This document shows positions 9,594 to 18,367 of a stretch of DNA of 64,000 nt, in pieces. Origin of the DNA: Leptolyngbyaceae cyanobacterium. Lineage in GTDB: Bacteria; Cyanobacteriota; Cyanobacteriia; Cyanobacteriales; Aerosakkonemataceae. The notes beneath the pieces are model-generated. The model was not told the DNA's origin, made no database searches, and saw only the letters and a program-made list of their open reading frames with translations. Position numbers and translations under genes: made by a program. Positions within the stretch are counted from its first letter, which is position 1. Every line of letters starts with the position of its first letter. The stretch covers positions 1-64,000 of the forward strand of contig DATNQN010000008.1 of NCBI GenBank assembly GCA_036703985.1, read 5' to 3'.

Positions 9594-9869
9594 ATGAATG
9601 AACTAGAATTAATTCGGAATTCCGCTACCCAATCAAGAAAAACTTATTGGAGTTCGGCTGTATCGTTAATACTTGTATTATTGATAACGATCGTATCTTG
9701 TATTACTAGTACAGGATTTGGGAACCCTTTAGGAGTTATTTTTGCGCTAATAGCTTTGTCGATATTATACACGATTACCTTGTTTATGACTCTCCGCCTT
9801 TTGTGTAAAGGAATTACCCAATTAGAAGCAAGAATTAACGAATTAGAGAGACGGATTTTATTAAAGTAA
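9594..9869 (+). CDS. Small two-helix membrane protein
   Basis: 91 residues: a polar N-terminus, two hydrophobic helices (about residues 21-41 and 44-68) separated by a short turn, and a C-terminal amphipathic, coiled-coil-like segment (ITQLEARINELERRILLK). The start is preceded by AGAGGA at good spacing. I do not recognise a family. The layout suggests a small inner-membrane protein that oligomerises through its tail. It sits alone between glyS and murD. Confidence 0.65.
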   Translation: MNELELIRNSATQSRKTYWSSAVSLILVLLITIVSCITSTGFGNPLGVIFALIALSILYTITLFMTLRLLCKGITQLEARINELERRILLK

Positions 9870-9983
9870 CAAAAAAATATTGATTCTCTTACTTGTCTCG
9901 CAGTAAATACAAAGTTTTACCTTTTCATTCTGATTCGCTACGATAAATATTGCAAAAACTGGGAAAAACTACCACAGTAAACT

Positions 9984-11345
9984 ATGCCTAACGCTCATAT
10001 TATTGGTTTGGGAAGGTCTGGTATCGCGGCGGCGCGAGTCCTCACAAGAGAAGGATACTCGGTAACGGTAAGCGATCGCAATTCCTCCGAAACCCTCCAA
10101 GCACAGCAACAAGAACTAGTCAACGAAGGAATTACCGTTAAACTAGGCTATTCCCTGTCATTAGAAGAAGCTGATTTACCTCAGTTAATTGTCGTTAGTC
10201 CTGGCGTACCTTGGGATGCACCAATTTTACTTCGCGCCAGAGAGTTAGGCATAGAAACCATTGGGGAAATGGAATTGGCGTGGCGATATATCAAATCACC
10301 TTGGGTAGCAATTACGGGTACTAATGGGAAAACGACAACCACTGCTTTAATTGCAGCGATTTTTCAAGCGGCTGGATGTAATGCACCCGCTTGCGGTAAC
10401 ATTGGATATGCTGCTTGCGAATTAGCTTTAGCTGACACACCACCAGATTGGGTAGTCGCGGAAATTAGTAGTTATCAAATTGAATCTTCCTCATCAGTTG
10501 CACCAAAAATAGGTGTTTGGACAACTTTTACGCCGGATCACCTCAGTCGTCACAAAACCTTAGAAAATTACTTTAATATCAAAGCGCATTTACTTACTCA
10601 GTCTGAATATCAAGTTTTTAATGGGGACGATCCTTATTTGCGAAACAATGCACCCAAACTTTTTCCCAATGCTTACTGGACAAGCGTAAAAGGGAAAGCA
10701 GATTTAGTTAGCGGTAAAGGTGCTTATATTGAAGATGGTTGGGTGTTATTTGAAAGTGAGAAAATTTTGCCAGCCAATAGTTTAAAAATGGTGGGAGAAC
10801 ACAACCAACAAAATTTGTTAATGGCGGTAGCAGTAGCGTGTTTAGCAGGAATTGACAAAAATGCGATCGCGCAAGCGATTACCAACTTCCCAGGCGTATC
10901 CCATCGTCTCGAACATATCTGTACTTGGGAAGGAATTGATTTTATTAACGATAGCAAAGCAACTAATTACGATGCGGCGGAAGTAGGATTAAACGCCGTT
11001 AACGCACCCGTTATTTTAATAGCAGGGGGAGAAGCAAAAGCAGGCGATGATCATGGTTGGATGAAAAAAATTCAAGAAAAAACAGCCGCAGTGTTGCTAA
11101 TTGGCGACGCTGCGACTGCTTTTGCTAAAAGATTAGAGGAAATTGGTTATGCCAATTTTGAAATAGTAGAAACAATTGAACGTGCTGTTCCTAAAGCGGC
11201 TGAATTAGCCAAAAAATATCAAGCCAAAGTTGTTTTATTATCTCCTGCCTGCGCTAGCTTCGACCAGTATCAAAACTTCGAGCAAAGAGGCGAAGATTTT
11301 CGTCAATGTTGCATAAAGTTTTTGGAAGAAATTAGGACTAAATAA
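9984..11345 (+). CDS. murD: UDP-N-acetylmuramoylalanine--D-glutamate ligase
   Basis: 453 residues, normal length for MurD, the cytoplasmic ATP-dependent ligase that adds D-glutamate to UDP-MurNAc-L-Ala in peptidoglycan synthesis. The N-terminal UDP-binding domain opens with [15 protein letters not shown]; the Mur ligase P-loop GTNGKTTTT lies at 112-120; the C-terminal domain begins near [11 protein letters not shown] with the family motif FINDSKATN and ends with [19 protein letters not shown]. It is monocistronic here, converging with the DUF1830 gene 3 bp beyond its stop. Confidence 0.98.
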   Translation: MPNAHIIGLGRSGIAAARVLTREGYSVTVSDRNSSETLQAQQQELVNEGITVKLGYSLSLEEADLPQLIVVSPGVPWDAPILLRARELGIETIGEMELAWRYIKSPWVAITGTNGKTTTTALIAAIFQAAGCNAPACGNIGYAACELALADTPPDWVVAEISSYQIESSSSVAPKIGVWTTFTPDHLSRHKTLENYFNIKAHLLTQSEYQVFNGDDPYLRNNAPKLFPNAYWTSVKGKADLVSGKGAYIEDGWVLFESEKILPANSLKMVGEHNQQNLLMAVAVACLAGIDKNAIAQAITNFPGVSHRLEHICTWEGIDFINDSKATNYDAAEVGLNAVNAPVILIAGGEAKAGDDHGWMKKIQEKTAAVLLIGDAATAFAKRLEEIGYANFEIVETIERAVPKAAELAKKYQAKVVLLSPACASFDQYQNFEQRGEDFRQCCIKFLEEIRTK

Positions 11346-11348
11346 AAT

Positions 11349-11624
11349 TTAGACGAATTGATCTGCAAATTCTTTAATTTGCAGGTCAAGGCAAGAAATA
11401 TTATCAGATAATATGGCGCTAGAAACTTTACCTGTATGAATTTCTAGGTGAGCTTCTGGGGGAGCTTCAAAAATTAGCCGTTGTCCTGGAAAGATCACTC
11501 GCTCAAAATACCAGTTGGTAATATTTGAGATGCGAGCGATCTGGATTTGACTGGTAGTGTTGACATAGCAGCAGAAAATGCGGTCAGCACGTTCGGAGGG
11601 GACAGAATCGAGAATTTGAGCCAT
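11349..11624 (-). CDS. DUF1830 family protein
   Basis: 91 residues matching the small cyanobacterial DUF1830 family: the core IFCCYVNTTSQIQIARI, the aromatic stretch NWYFERVIFPGQRLIFEAP and the acidic end. No membrane segment or catalytic motif is visible; function is unknown for the family. It is convergent with murD with a 3-bp gap between stops, leaving no room for separate terminators. Confidence 0.85.
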   Translation of the reverse strand: MAQILDSVPSERADRIFCCYVNTTSQIQIARISNITNWYFERVIFPGQRLIFEAPPEAHLEIHTGKVSSAILSDNISCLDLQIKEFADQFV

Positions 11625-11775
11625 GATGATATAGTTACTTGCTAGAAGCGGACGCTTTTTAACGAATCTTAACCTAAATAGCCACTCGCTCTAATATATC
11701 CCAGACTCAACTGAAAGGTCATGGAATTTTTGATTTTGGATTTTCAATTTTAGATTGAAAATTGACCAGACCCAT

Positions 11776-12192
11776 TTACTCGCGGCGTTCTTGGTAATCT
11801 TCTGAAGATGTAGGATCTAATTCCCAACGACGATCGTCTCTTTGTTCTAACATTTCTGTTGTCCAGAGAAAAGAGCGATCGTCCATCTCGATTCCCAAAG
11901 CACTCCCCAACTCATCAACAACGCTTTGATCGGGAGTAGCAGCCGTTCCACCAACTGCTTCCTCTCCTTCCGTACTAGCTCTTTCCCAAGCTGCATCTAC
12001 ATCGCCGCCAGATAGTTCGGGACTGGTAGATGTATATAGTTTTTCTTCATCCCGCAGTCTTCGCGTACCGATGTTGGAACCTGGTTCTTCCTTCACTCCC
12101 GTTCCATAAGACTCCGTAATTTCTTGAGGTAGATCTAAAACCAAAGCTTCTTGGTTTATATCGGATGTTTGTTGATTTGTCTGTTCAGCCAT
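11776..12192 (-). CDS. DUF6335 family protein, copy 1
   Basis: 138 residues, strongly acidic and hydrophilic. The family core is conserved with the second copy at 12430: LYTSTSP-LSGGDVDAAW, EAVGG--ATPDQ, VDELG and the end RWELDPTSSEDYQERR. The N-terminus is variable and glutamine-rich. No catalytic motif; the composition resembles small stress-associated proteins, but this is inference. Its upstream region carries the motif TCCAAAGTGATA (minus strand, 12262-12251), shared with copy 2. Confidence 0.85.
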   Translation of the reverse strand: MAEQTNQQTSDINQEALVLDLPQEITESYGTGVKEEPGSNIGTRRLRDEEKLYTSTSPELSGGDVDAAWERASTEGEEAVGGTAATPDQSVVDELGSALGIEMDDRSFLWTTEMLEQRDDRRWELDPTSSEDYQERRE

Positions 12193-12250
12193 AACAGCAA
12201 TACATAATTCTTCTACTTGTCCAGCTTAGTTTTTACTAGGCAAATTTATG

Positions 12251-12270
12251 TATCACTTTGGAGCGAAAAC
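12251..12270 (-). promoter_or_regulatory. Shared upstream motif, copy 1
   Basis: On the minus strand this reads TTTTCGCTCCAAAGTGATA, ending 59 bp before the ATG of DUF6335 copy 1. The 12-base core TCCAAAGTGATA is identical to that at 12938-12927 and the TTCG-T flank is nearly so, while the surrounding sequence has diverged. A binding site or alternative-sigma promoter element is the natural reading, not proven. Confidence 0.45.
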
Positions 12271-12429
12271 GATCTATCTCTTTTGAATGAAGAGAAGTTA
12301 ATTTAATAATAATAAAGACTTCAGAAGCCAGAATATTGAATAAGTCTGACTTCTAAATTTTGGATTCTGAATTTTGCCCTAGCGTAATTTTCCCGATTTA
12401 GAACGATAGCTAAACCAACATAATTAAGA

Positions 12430-12765
12430 CTATCTATAGCGACGTTCTTGGTAATCTTCAGCAGAATTAGGGTCTAATTCCCATCGTTTATCATCTCGTT
12501 GCTCGATAATCTCTGTCGTATGAAGATATGTGAAATTATCCATTTCCAGCCCGACAGCCGCTCCCAATTCATCAACTATATTTTGATCGGGAGTAGCGAC
12601 GGAACCACCTACTGCTTCATCACCTACCGATTCTGCTTGATACCAAGCAGCATCTACATCACCTCCAGATAATCGGGGACTAGTAGAGGTGTACAAACTT
12701 AATTCTTCAAGTAAAGGATGAGTGCCAACATTATGTCCTAGCACTTTGGGAATACCTATATCCAC
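12430..12765 (-). CDS. DUF6335 family protein, copy 2
   Basis: 111 residues from the GTG at 12765, chosen because AGGAG lies nine bases upstream; a TTG at 12795 would add ten residues but spans that ribosome-binding site. The core is closely similar to copy 1 (LYTSTSP, LSGGDVDAAW, VGG--ATPDQ, RWELDP, DYQERR), and both have a GTH/GTR-L motif before it (NVGTHPLLEE and NIGTRRLRDE). The pair arose by tandem duplication. Function unknown. The shared upstream motif lies 162 bp before this start. Confidence 0.85.
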   Translation of the reverse strand: MDIGIPKVLGHNVGTHPLLEELSLYTSTSPRLSGGDVDAAWYQAESVGDEAVGGSVATPDQNIVDELGAAVGLEMDNFTYLHTTEIIEQRDDKRWELDPNSAEDYQERRYR

Positions 12766-12926
12766 AGTCTTATTCTCCTGCGGCGAAGCCTGCAAATTTT
12801 GTTAATTTGCTGTCGATGTTATGGCAGCTTTTTTATCTGATTTTTAGCCGGGAATTTCTCTATAATTTGCCTCAAAGGTTCTTCTTATTTGAAAAAATAG
12901 ATCTATTTCTTTAGACCGAAATAATC

Positions 12927-12946
12927 TATCACTTTGGAACGAAGAG
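12927..12946 (-). promoter_or_regulatory. Shared upstream motif, copy 2
   Basis: On the minus strand this reads CTCTTCGTTCCAAAGTGATA. It shares the 12-base core with the copy at 12251. It lies between DUF6335 copy 2 and the divergent DUF2267 gene (84 bp from the latter's ATG), so it could serve either gene. Confidence 0.45.
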
Positions 12947-13029
12947 AACCATTATATGTGATGCCTACGCTGGAAATATGGACAACACAAAGATAGTTGT
13001 TAAGTCCAGGCACGAATTTTGAGGAAGCT

Positions 13030-13428
13030 ATGAAACGCAATGAGTTTATCAAACACGTTCAAAGCGTAGCTCAGCTTGGTTCGCAGGACGAGGCAGAGCG
13101 TGCTGTTCGTGCTACCCTCGAAACCCTTGCTGAAAGAATTGTTGGTGATGAAGCAAAAGATTTAGCTTCTCAATTGCCCTCGGAGTTGGGAGAGTACTTG
13201 CACGGTAGAGAAGGAGAAAACGGTCAATCTTTCTCTCTACAAGAATTCTATCAGCGCGTCAGCCAAAAAGAAAGAGTAGATCCGGTGACGGCTGCTACTC
13301 ATGCTCGCGCTGTCTTCTCCGTATTAAACGTAGCAGTTGAACCTGGTGAATTTGCAGATGTAGTAGCCAATTTATCTAAAGACTACGAAGATTTATTGCC
13401 AGTTGCCAACCCAACATCAGAAGCGTAA
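13030..13428 (+). CDS. DUF2267 domain protein
   Basis: 132 residues from the ATG at 13030, which has GAGGA immediately upstream; an earlier TTG at 12997 is unlikely. Family features are the opening MKRNEFIKHVQ, the ERAVRATLETLAERIVGDEAKDLASQLPSEL segment and the second helical half ending in LPVANPT. DUF2267 proteins are small all-helical proteins often found in stress-gene clusters; biochemical function unknown. It begins the run of plus-strand stress-type genes and is 93 bp ahead of the PfpI/ferritin-like fusion. Confidence 0.9.
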   Translation: MKRNEFIKHVQSVAQLGSQDEAERAVRATLETLAERIVGDEAKDLASQLPSELGEYLHGREGENGQSFSLQEFYQRVSQKERVDPVTAATHARAVFSVLNVAVEPGEFADVVANLSKDYEDLLPVANPTSEA

Positions 13429-13520
13429 ATAATTGGCGATCGCCAATTTTCAGGTTGCAGATTGAAAAATTTTCCATGTGCCATCTTTTGACTAAGATTT
13501 GAAAATTGTTGAGGAAATCC

Positions 13521-14618
13521 ATGTCATATTCTAATAATTCAATTGCCAAAAAAAGAGTTGCCATTTTGATCGAAACAGGCGTTGAAGATTCTGAGTTTCA
13601 AGTGCCTTACCAAGCAATGAAAATGGCAGGTTTCGATGCGGTTGTCTTGGGTTCGCGAATGAACAGTACCTATGTAGGTAAACAAGGCAAAGTCTCCATA
13701 CAGCCAGACGGTACGACAACCGAAGCGCGTCCGGAAGATTTCGATGCAGTGATCGTTCCTGGCGGTTTAGCTCCTGATACAATGCGTACCAATCCAAATA
13801 CAGTAAAATTCGTCCAGGAAGCAATGGCACAAGGCAAATTAATTGCTGCTGTTTGCCACGGGCCACAAGTTTTAATTGAAGGGGATTTGTTAAAAGGTAA
13901 AAATGCCACTGGTTTTATTTCTATCCGCAGAGATATGATTAATGCCGGAGCTAATTATATCGATGAACCCCTAGTCATAGATGGCAATCTAATTACATCT
14001 CGTCGCCCCGGAGATTTAGCAATTTTCACTACTGCTATTCTCAGTCGTTTGGGTTACGGTGGTAAAGAAGTCGATTTGCCTAATGAAAACGATGTCACTG
14101 CGGAATGGTGGAAACTGGCTGATGCTTGGGGTGGTTCTACAAAAGGCGATATTGCAAAAGCGTTAAATACGGCATTGGCGGGAGAACGTTATTCCTGTGA
14201 AGCTTTCGGGCAATATGTCGAAAAGTCATCTGATTCCCGAGTAAAAGCTTTGCTGCAAGAAATAATTGAAAATAAAAAGCAGCATATCCAAATGTTGGAA
14301 GAACGCTTGAATGCGCTGGGCGAAAAACCTTCTTTACCTGCCCAAGCTGCGGATACTTACGCTAAGTTAAAAACTGCGCTTCAAGGTAGCGATGAAGTGG
14401 CTATGTTGCGTCGCGCTTTGGGAGATATCCAAACGGCAGTGGTTGATGTTTTCCAGTTGCGAAATCAGTTAACCGATCCGGTGACAACGGAAATTTTCAG
14501 CGAAATAGAAATCGATCATGCTCGTTACGAACAACGTTTGGCAGAACTTTATCGTAACCGTTTGGGCGATCGATTGAAGCCTGCTAAACCTTCAACTTCT
14601 CCGGCGGTAGGAGTTTAG
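13521..14618 (+). CDS. DJ-1/PfpI family protein fused to a ferritin-like domain
   Basis: 365 residues from the ATG at 13521 (TTGAGGAAATCC upstream). Residues about 11-180 form a DJ-1/PfpI domain with nucleophile-elbow Cys112 (AVCHGP), adjacent His113 and the acidic VEDSEF loop; members act as proteases, glyoxalases or deglycases. Residues about 205-345 are a helical ferritin/rubrerythrin-like domain with spaced Glu/His patterns (LAGERYSCEAFGQY, QEIIENKKQHIQML, EIEIDHARYEQRL) that could bind two irons. This joins a glycation- or peroxide-related enzyme to a metal or oxidant sink. In relatives the two domains are often separate genes. Catalytic activity is inferred. Confidence 0.8.
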   Translation: MSYSNNSIAKKRVAILIETGVEDSEFQVPYQAMKMAGFDAVVLGSRMNSTYVGKQGKVSIQPDGTTTEARPEDFDAVIVPGGLAPDTMRTNPNTVKFVQEAMAQGKLIAAVCHGPQVLIEGDLLKGKNATGFISIRRDMINAGANYIDEPLVIDGNLITSRRPGDLAIFTTAILSRLGYGGKEVDLPNENDVTAEWWKLADAWGGSTKGDIAKALNTALAGERYSCEAFGQYVEKSSDSRVKALLQEIIENKKQHIQMLEERLNALGEKPSLPAQAADTYAKLKTALQGSDEVAMLRRALGDIQTAVVDVFQLRNQLTDPVTTEIFSEIEIDHARYEQRLAELYRNRLGDRLKPAKPSTSPAVGV

Positions 14619-14620
14619 AA

Positions 14621-14686
14621 ATGATGAAGTATGAAGGGTGAAGGATGAAGGAGAATTCAGGAGTCAGTAGTCAGTAGCCAGTATGA
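14621..14686. repeat. Short tandem heptamer-type repeats
   Basis: Runs of GATGAAG/TATGAAG/GGTGAAG/GATGAAG units followed by AGTCAGT units, the kind of degenerate short tandem repeats common in filamentous cyanobacteria. They fill the gap between the PfpI fusion gene and the SDR remnant. Confidence 0.7.
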
Positions 14687-14769
14687 GTTTTGGACAAAAA
14701 ACTATATCAGTAAACTGATTCTCTATTCTGGCTGCTCTGATGGTGTCTTCTGAATTCTTTTCAATACTG

Positions 14770-15061
14770 CTTGGACCGATCGAAAAACTGGGCCAATGGA
14801 TGCCAAGATGGAGGAAATCCTCATCGCAGCAGCACCGATGGCTTGTCGGGGTACGCCAGAATAAATGTTTTGGCATCTGATGAAGCGAGTTACGTCACTG
14901 GTGCGTTGTGGTGGTTAGCTGATGGTGGGGTTACCCTTGCTAAGGGAGCGGTAGGAGAGGATACGCCGCAGGATTTGCGATCGGAACCATCGGGAGAATT
15001 GCACCTAGATCCTTCTCTAGAAGGGTTAAAAAACAAACGGACTCACGCTATCAAGAAGTGA
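14770..15061 (+). pseudogene. Decayed short-chain dehydrogenase (glucose 1-dehydrogenase-like), C-terminal remnant
   Basis: The frame ending at 15061 (ASDEASYVTGALWWLADGG, then EPSGELHLDPSLEGLKNKR) is the C-terminus of a cyanobacterial SDR. Just upstream, in another frame, MDAKMEEILIAAAPMACRGT at about 14798-14857 is the preceding conserved helix, ended by a TAA and followed by a deletion. A fragment GPIE lies slightly earlier in a third frame. The Rossmann half and the Ser-Tyr-Lys catalytic residues are gone. So a once-intact SDR gene of the stress island has been lost by deletion and frameshifts. Confidence 0.8.
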
Positions 15062-15122
15062 CAGCAAAGTAGCAGTAATGGGCATGGGGCATTGAATTCG
15101 ATCGCAACGGAGGCTAAAAACG

Positions 15123-15788
15123 ATGAGCGAGCGATTTAAAAATAGAAGAGAAGCTGGTCAAAAACTAGCAAGCGAGCTTTCCGTTTATGCCAACCGTGCC
15201 GATGTTTTGGTGCTGGGATTGCCTCGCGGTGGCGTTCCGGTGGCTTTTGAAGTGGCAAAAGCGCTGAATGCTCCTTTGGATGTGTTCCTAGTTCGCAAAT
15301 TGGGCGTACCCGATCGGCCAGAATTAGCGATGGGTGCGATCGCCAGCGGTGGTATCCAAGTACTCAATCAGCCTGTCGTGCGATCGTTACAAATTTCCGA
15401 CGAGATTATTAACTGCGTCGCACGATCCGAACAGTTGGAGTTAGAGCGACGAGAACAAGTTTACCGGGGTAATCGTCCAGCACCTAAGCTGCAAGACCAA
15501 ATCATCCTTTTGATAGATGATGGTTTGGCGACTGGAGCTACCATGCGTGCTGCGGTGATGGCTTTGCGCGATCGGCAACCTGCTCGGATCGTGGTTGCCG
15601 TCCCCATTGCTCCCTCAGAAACTTGTTATGAATTGCGATCGGAAGTCGATGAGGTAATTTGCCCGATTATACCAGAGCGGTTTTCGGCAGTAGGCAGAGG
15701 ATACGAAGATTTTTCTCAAACTACTGATGAAGAAGTACAAGAGTTACTTCAAAAGTCAGAAAACAGCCAACTGGTTGCATTCCATTAA
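15123..15788 (+). CDS. Phosphoribosyltransferase family protein
   Basis: 221 residues with the type I PRTase fold. The PRPP-binding motif is IDDGLATGATM at 131-141; the upstream GLPRGGVPVAFEVAKAL and the loop VRKLGVPDRPELAMGAIASGG are characteristic of the DUF-like PRTases found in bacterial stress clusters. The base or ring substrate is unknown. Start chosen at the ATG with GGAGG ten bases upstream. It follows the SDR remnant and precedes the secreted small protein and alcohol dehydrogenase genes, all on the plus strand. Confidence 0.9.
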   Translation: MSERFKNRREAGQKLASELSVYANRADVLVLGLPRGGVPVAFEVAKALNAPLDVFLVRKLGVPDRPELAMGAIASGGIQVLNQPVVRSLQISDEIINCVARSEQLELERREQVYRGNRPAPKLQDQIILLIDDGLATGATMRAAVMALRDRQPARIVVAVPIAPSETCYELRSEVDEVICPIIPERFSAVGRGYEDFSQTTDEEVQELLQKSENSQLVAFH

Positions 15789-15816
15789 TTATCTATTACG
15801 CTCAAAACGAAACCTG

Positions 15817-15881
15817 TTTGTAGTAAGAACTTCAGTCTTTTTTCCTAAGTTAATGTCGAGAACTGAAGTCCTCACTAAAAA
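15817..15881. repeat. Imperfect inverted repeat (TAGTAAGAACTTCAGT / ACTGAAGTCCTCACTA)
   Basis: A palindromic interspersed repeat of the type 'TAGTGAGGACTTCAGT', about 65 bases with arms of about 16 bases. A degenerate second copy (GTAGTGATAACTTTATTGATTACTAC) lies at 15920-15945, next to the start of the following gene. Such elements recur across filamentous cyanobacterial genomes; no function is established. Confidence 0.65.
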
Positions 15882-15985
15882 CTTTTTGTATGTTTGAAAT
15901 TTTCAAGAATTTTGTTTGTAGTGATAACTTTATTGATTACTACGAATTTGTTGATTCAATAAAAATAAATGAAAGGGAGTATTTT

Positions 15986-16342
15986 ATGAATTTAATCATT
16001 GCTTGGCTAGGGCGACGAACGTTCGCTATTTTTATGGCGTCCGCATTATGTTTATTAATTTATAGTTTTAGCTACGGTCAACTGCCAGCGCAAGCAAAAG
16101 CTTTAACACCAGAGGCAGAGTATTACCGCGTAGAACCTGACTATGCTGGTAAGCAAATGTTCGATAATGCCAAACAGAAGGCCAAAGATATTACCGACAA
16201 TATTGTAGAAAAGCTGAATTTGGATGAACCGTCACCACCCAGTACGAAACAATTTTTCGAGCGGGTAGAAGACCAAATTAGAAATGTAAATGGAACTCAA
16301 GAAGGATATTCCCAAAGAGAATCTCAACTTAAAACTGATTGA
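15986..16342 (+). CDS. Small exported protein
   Basis: 118 residues from the ATG at 15986 (GGGAG upstream); the frame is open further back but that part spans the repeat. Residues about 10-37 form a signal peptide or anchor (FAIFMASALCLLIYSFSYGQLPAQA, AQA cleavage site). The mature part is charged and helical (AKQKAKDITDNIVEKLNLD). No known domain. Its layout resembles the secreted protein at 30040. It may be cotranscribed with the alcohol dehydrogenase 37 bp downstream. Confidence 0.7.
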   Translation: MNLIIAWLGRRTFAIFMASALCLLIYSFSYGQLPAQAKALTPEAEYYRVEPDYAGKQMFDNAKQKAKDITDNIVEKLNLDEPSPPSTKQFFERVEDQIRNVNGTQEGYSQRESQLKTD

Positions 16343-16379
16343 CAAATTAATAAATTGACTAGGCAAGGAGAACCAATTA

Positions 16380-17549
16380 ATGAAAGCAGTTTGCTGGCAT
16401 GGCGCTAATGACGTGCGGGTAGATACAGTACCCGATCCAAAAATACTTAATCCCCGCGATGCGATTATTAAAATTACATCTAGTGCCATTTGCGGATCGG
16501 ATTTGCATCTTTACGATGGATTTATCCCCACAATGGAAAAGGGCGACATTCTCGGCCATGAATTTATGGGGGAAGTAGTCGAACTAGGCAGTGAAGTAAA
16601 AAATGTGAAAGTAGGCGATCGCGTTGTCGTTCCCTTTACAATTTCTTGCGGAAATTGCTTCTTCTGCCAGCGAGATTTATGGTCATTATGCGATAACTCC
16701 AACCCCAATGCCTGGATGGTAGAAAAACAAATGGGATATTCACCATCGGGGTTATTTGGTTATTCCCATTTATTTGGTGGCTATGCAGGCGGACAAGCAG
16801 AATATGCCCGCGTTCCATTTGCTGATGTTGGCTTATTTAAGATTCCCGATGGCTTAACAGACGACCAAGTTTTATTCCTTACGGATATCTTTCCAACTGG
16901 TTATATGGCAGCAGAAAATTGCGACATTGAACCAGGAGATATTGTAGCGGTTTGGGGTTGTGGCCCGGTGGGACAATTCGCCATAAAAAGTGCTTATTTG
17001 TTAGGTGCTGAGAGAGTAATTGCGATCGATCGCGTTCCCGAACGCTTACAAATGGCAAAAGAACAATGCAACGCGGAAGTCCTCAACTACGAAGAAATTG
17101 ATGTTGGGGAAGCCTTAAAAGAAATGACCGGCGGACGTGGCCCCGATGCTTGCCTCGACGCCGTAGGAATGGAAGCACACGGCACCGGGCCAGATGCTTT
17201 TTACGACAAAGTAAAGCAAGCAGTACGTTTGGAAACAGATAGACCAACTGCATTAAGGCAAGTAATGGTTGCTTGTCGAAAAGGCGGTCATGTATCCCTG
17301 GCCGGAGTTTACGGCGGTTTTATAGACAAAATACCGATGGGCGCAGCTTTCAACAAAGGTCTAACTTTCAAAATGGGACAAACTCACGTCCATAAATATT
17401 TAAAACCTTTGTTAGAACTAGTTCAAAATGGGAAAATAGACCCCTCTTTTGTAATTACTCATCGCCTCAGTTTAGAGGAAGCGCCAAAGGGATACGAAAT
17501 TTTCAAACATAAAAAAGACAACTGCATCAAAGTGGTTTTAAAACCATAA
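16380..17549 (+). CDS. Zinc-dependent alcohol dehydrogenase, formaldehyde-dehydrogenase-like
   Basis: 389 residues of the medium-chain dehydrogenase family. Catalytic zinc ligands are Cys38, His60 and Glu61 ([12 protein letters not shown]); structural zinc cysteines are Cys90, Cys93, Cys96 and Cys104. The NAD(P)-binding loop is [20 protein letters not shown]. The long insertion ([35 protein letters not shown]) marks the glutathione-independent formaldehyde dehydrogenase-like subgroup common in stress clusters. True substrate unknown, probably an alcohol or aldehyde. AGGAG lies ahead of the ATG. It is followed at 82 bp by a small gene and a cupin gene on the same strand. Confidence 0.93.
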   Translation: MKAVCWHGANDVRVDTVPDPKILNPRDAIIKITSSAICGSDLHLYDGFIPTMEKGDILGHEFMGEVVELGSEVKNVKVGDRVVVPFTISCGNCFFCQRDLWSLCDNSNPNAWMVEKQMGYSPSGLFGYSHLFGGYAGGQAEYARVPFADVGLFKIPDGLTDDQVLFLTDIFPTGYMAAENCDIEPGDIVAVWGCGPVGQFAIKSAYLLGAERVIAIDRVPERLQMAKEQCNAEVLNYEEIDVGEALKEMTGGRGPDACLDAVGMEAHGTGPDAFYDKVKQAVRLETDRPTALRQVMVACRKGGHVSLAGVYGGFIDKIPMGAAFNKGLTFKMGQTHVHKYLKPLLELVQNGKIDPSFVITHRLSLEEAPKGYEIFKHKKDNCIKVVLKP

Positions 17550-17631
17550 TTGGTCATTAGGCGCTGTCTACTACCAATCTTCCTCTCTTCCCTAGCCCTT
17601 TTTTCAATCACTTACATTTTTAGGAGGTTTT

Positions 17632-17841
17632 ATGCTTCTCAAGACAAAAGATGGCGGAACTTTATTAGAAATAGCTGATGTACAAGCTTTAATCAACCCA
17701 TCCAAAAATGAGGTAACCGCACGAGATCAAGAAGGTCAGGAAGAACAAGCTGCTACTGCTTATTCTAAGGATCAATTAATATTTCCTTCTGGCGAAGAGT
17801 TACCACGTTGTTGGAGAGATGCCAACTATACAAAAGCTTAA
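17632..17841 (+). CDS. Small conserved hypothetical protein
   Basis: 69 residues, acidic and soluble, with a clear ribosome-binding site (TAGGAGG) ahead of the ATG. It lies 20 bp before the cupin gene, so the two are probably cotranscribed. No family recognised; the ending LPRCWRDANYTKA with a single Cys-Trp pair is its most distinctive part. Confidence 0.75.
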   Translation: MLLKTKDGGTLLEIADVQALINPSKNEVTARDQEGQEEQAATAYSKDQLIFPSGEELPRCWRDANYTKA

Positions 17842-17860
17842 TTTCAAATAGGAGTTCCAC

Positions 17861-18199
17861 ATGGTTGATACCAGCGTTAAAAAATTAGAATCTACCTATT
17901 CTCCCCACGGTGAAATGGGTCAAAAATATCTAGCTTCTGGTAAAAGTGTTTCGATGCGTCTTTGGGAAGATGAACAACCAGGCGATGCTAAACCAGAAAC
18001 GCAGCGCGACTATGAAACAGTTGGTTATGTAATTAAAGGTCGTGCCGAATTTCATCTCGAAGGTCAAATGGTTTTACTTGAACCAGGTAGTTCTTGGGTA
18101 GTACCAAAAGGTGCATCTCACACTTACAAAATTCTGGAACCATTTACCGCAGTGGAAGCAACTTCTCCCCCTGCTCAAGTTAACGGACGGGATGAATAA
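17861..18199 (+). CDS. Cupin domain protein
   Basis: 112 residues forming one small beta-barrel cupin. The conserved glycine-rich turns are visible: GYVIKGRAEFHLEGQMVLLEPG for motif 1 and WVVPKGASHTYKI for motif 2, with His in motif 2 but few of the usual motif-1 histidines, so metal binding is doubtful. Role may be binding or sensing of a small ligand. It is second in a two-gene unit with the 69-residue protein and is followed by a terminator. Confidence 0.85.
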   Translation: MVDTSVKKLESTYSPHGEMGQKYLASGKSVSMRLWEDEQPGDAKPETQRDYETVGYVIKGRAEFHLEGQMVLLEPGSSWVVPKGASHTYKILEPFTAVEATSPPAQVNGRDE

Positions 18200-18225
18200 T
18201 CGATAAAAGTTGTTAATTTTGAATG

Positions 18226-18253
18226 GGGTGGACGATATCCACCCTATTTTTTT
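18226..18253 (+). terminator. Rho-independent terminator after the cupin gene
   Basis: A 7-bp stem (GGGTGGA with TCCACCC, loop CGATA) followed by TATTTTTTTATA, 26 bp after the cupin stop. It separates the alcohol dehydrogenase/cupin unit from the next gene. Confidence 0.85.
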
Positions 18254-18367
18254 ATAGATAAAGACTGAGAAACTATTATTACTTAAGAAAGATTATTTAA
18301 TAACTCAAAAAAAGCTATTGTTAAATTGTGTAAATAAAATGATAATTTTCAGGAAAGGAAAGATTAG

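Noticed and set aside
12766-12795. TTG start for DUF6335 copy 2
   Set aside because: It would place the AGGAG ribosome-binding site inside the gene; the GTG at 12765 fits it better.
14771-15061. A 96-residue independent gene
   Set aside because: It is the out-of-frame tail of a decayed SDR gene; its first 30 codons are nonsense relative to the family.
15890-15985. Upstream extension of the small exported protein
   Set aside because: It spans a degenerate palindromic repeat; the ATG at 15986 has a good ribosome-binding site and begins the signal peptide.
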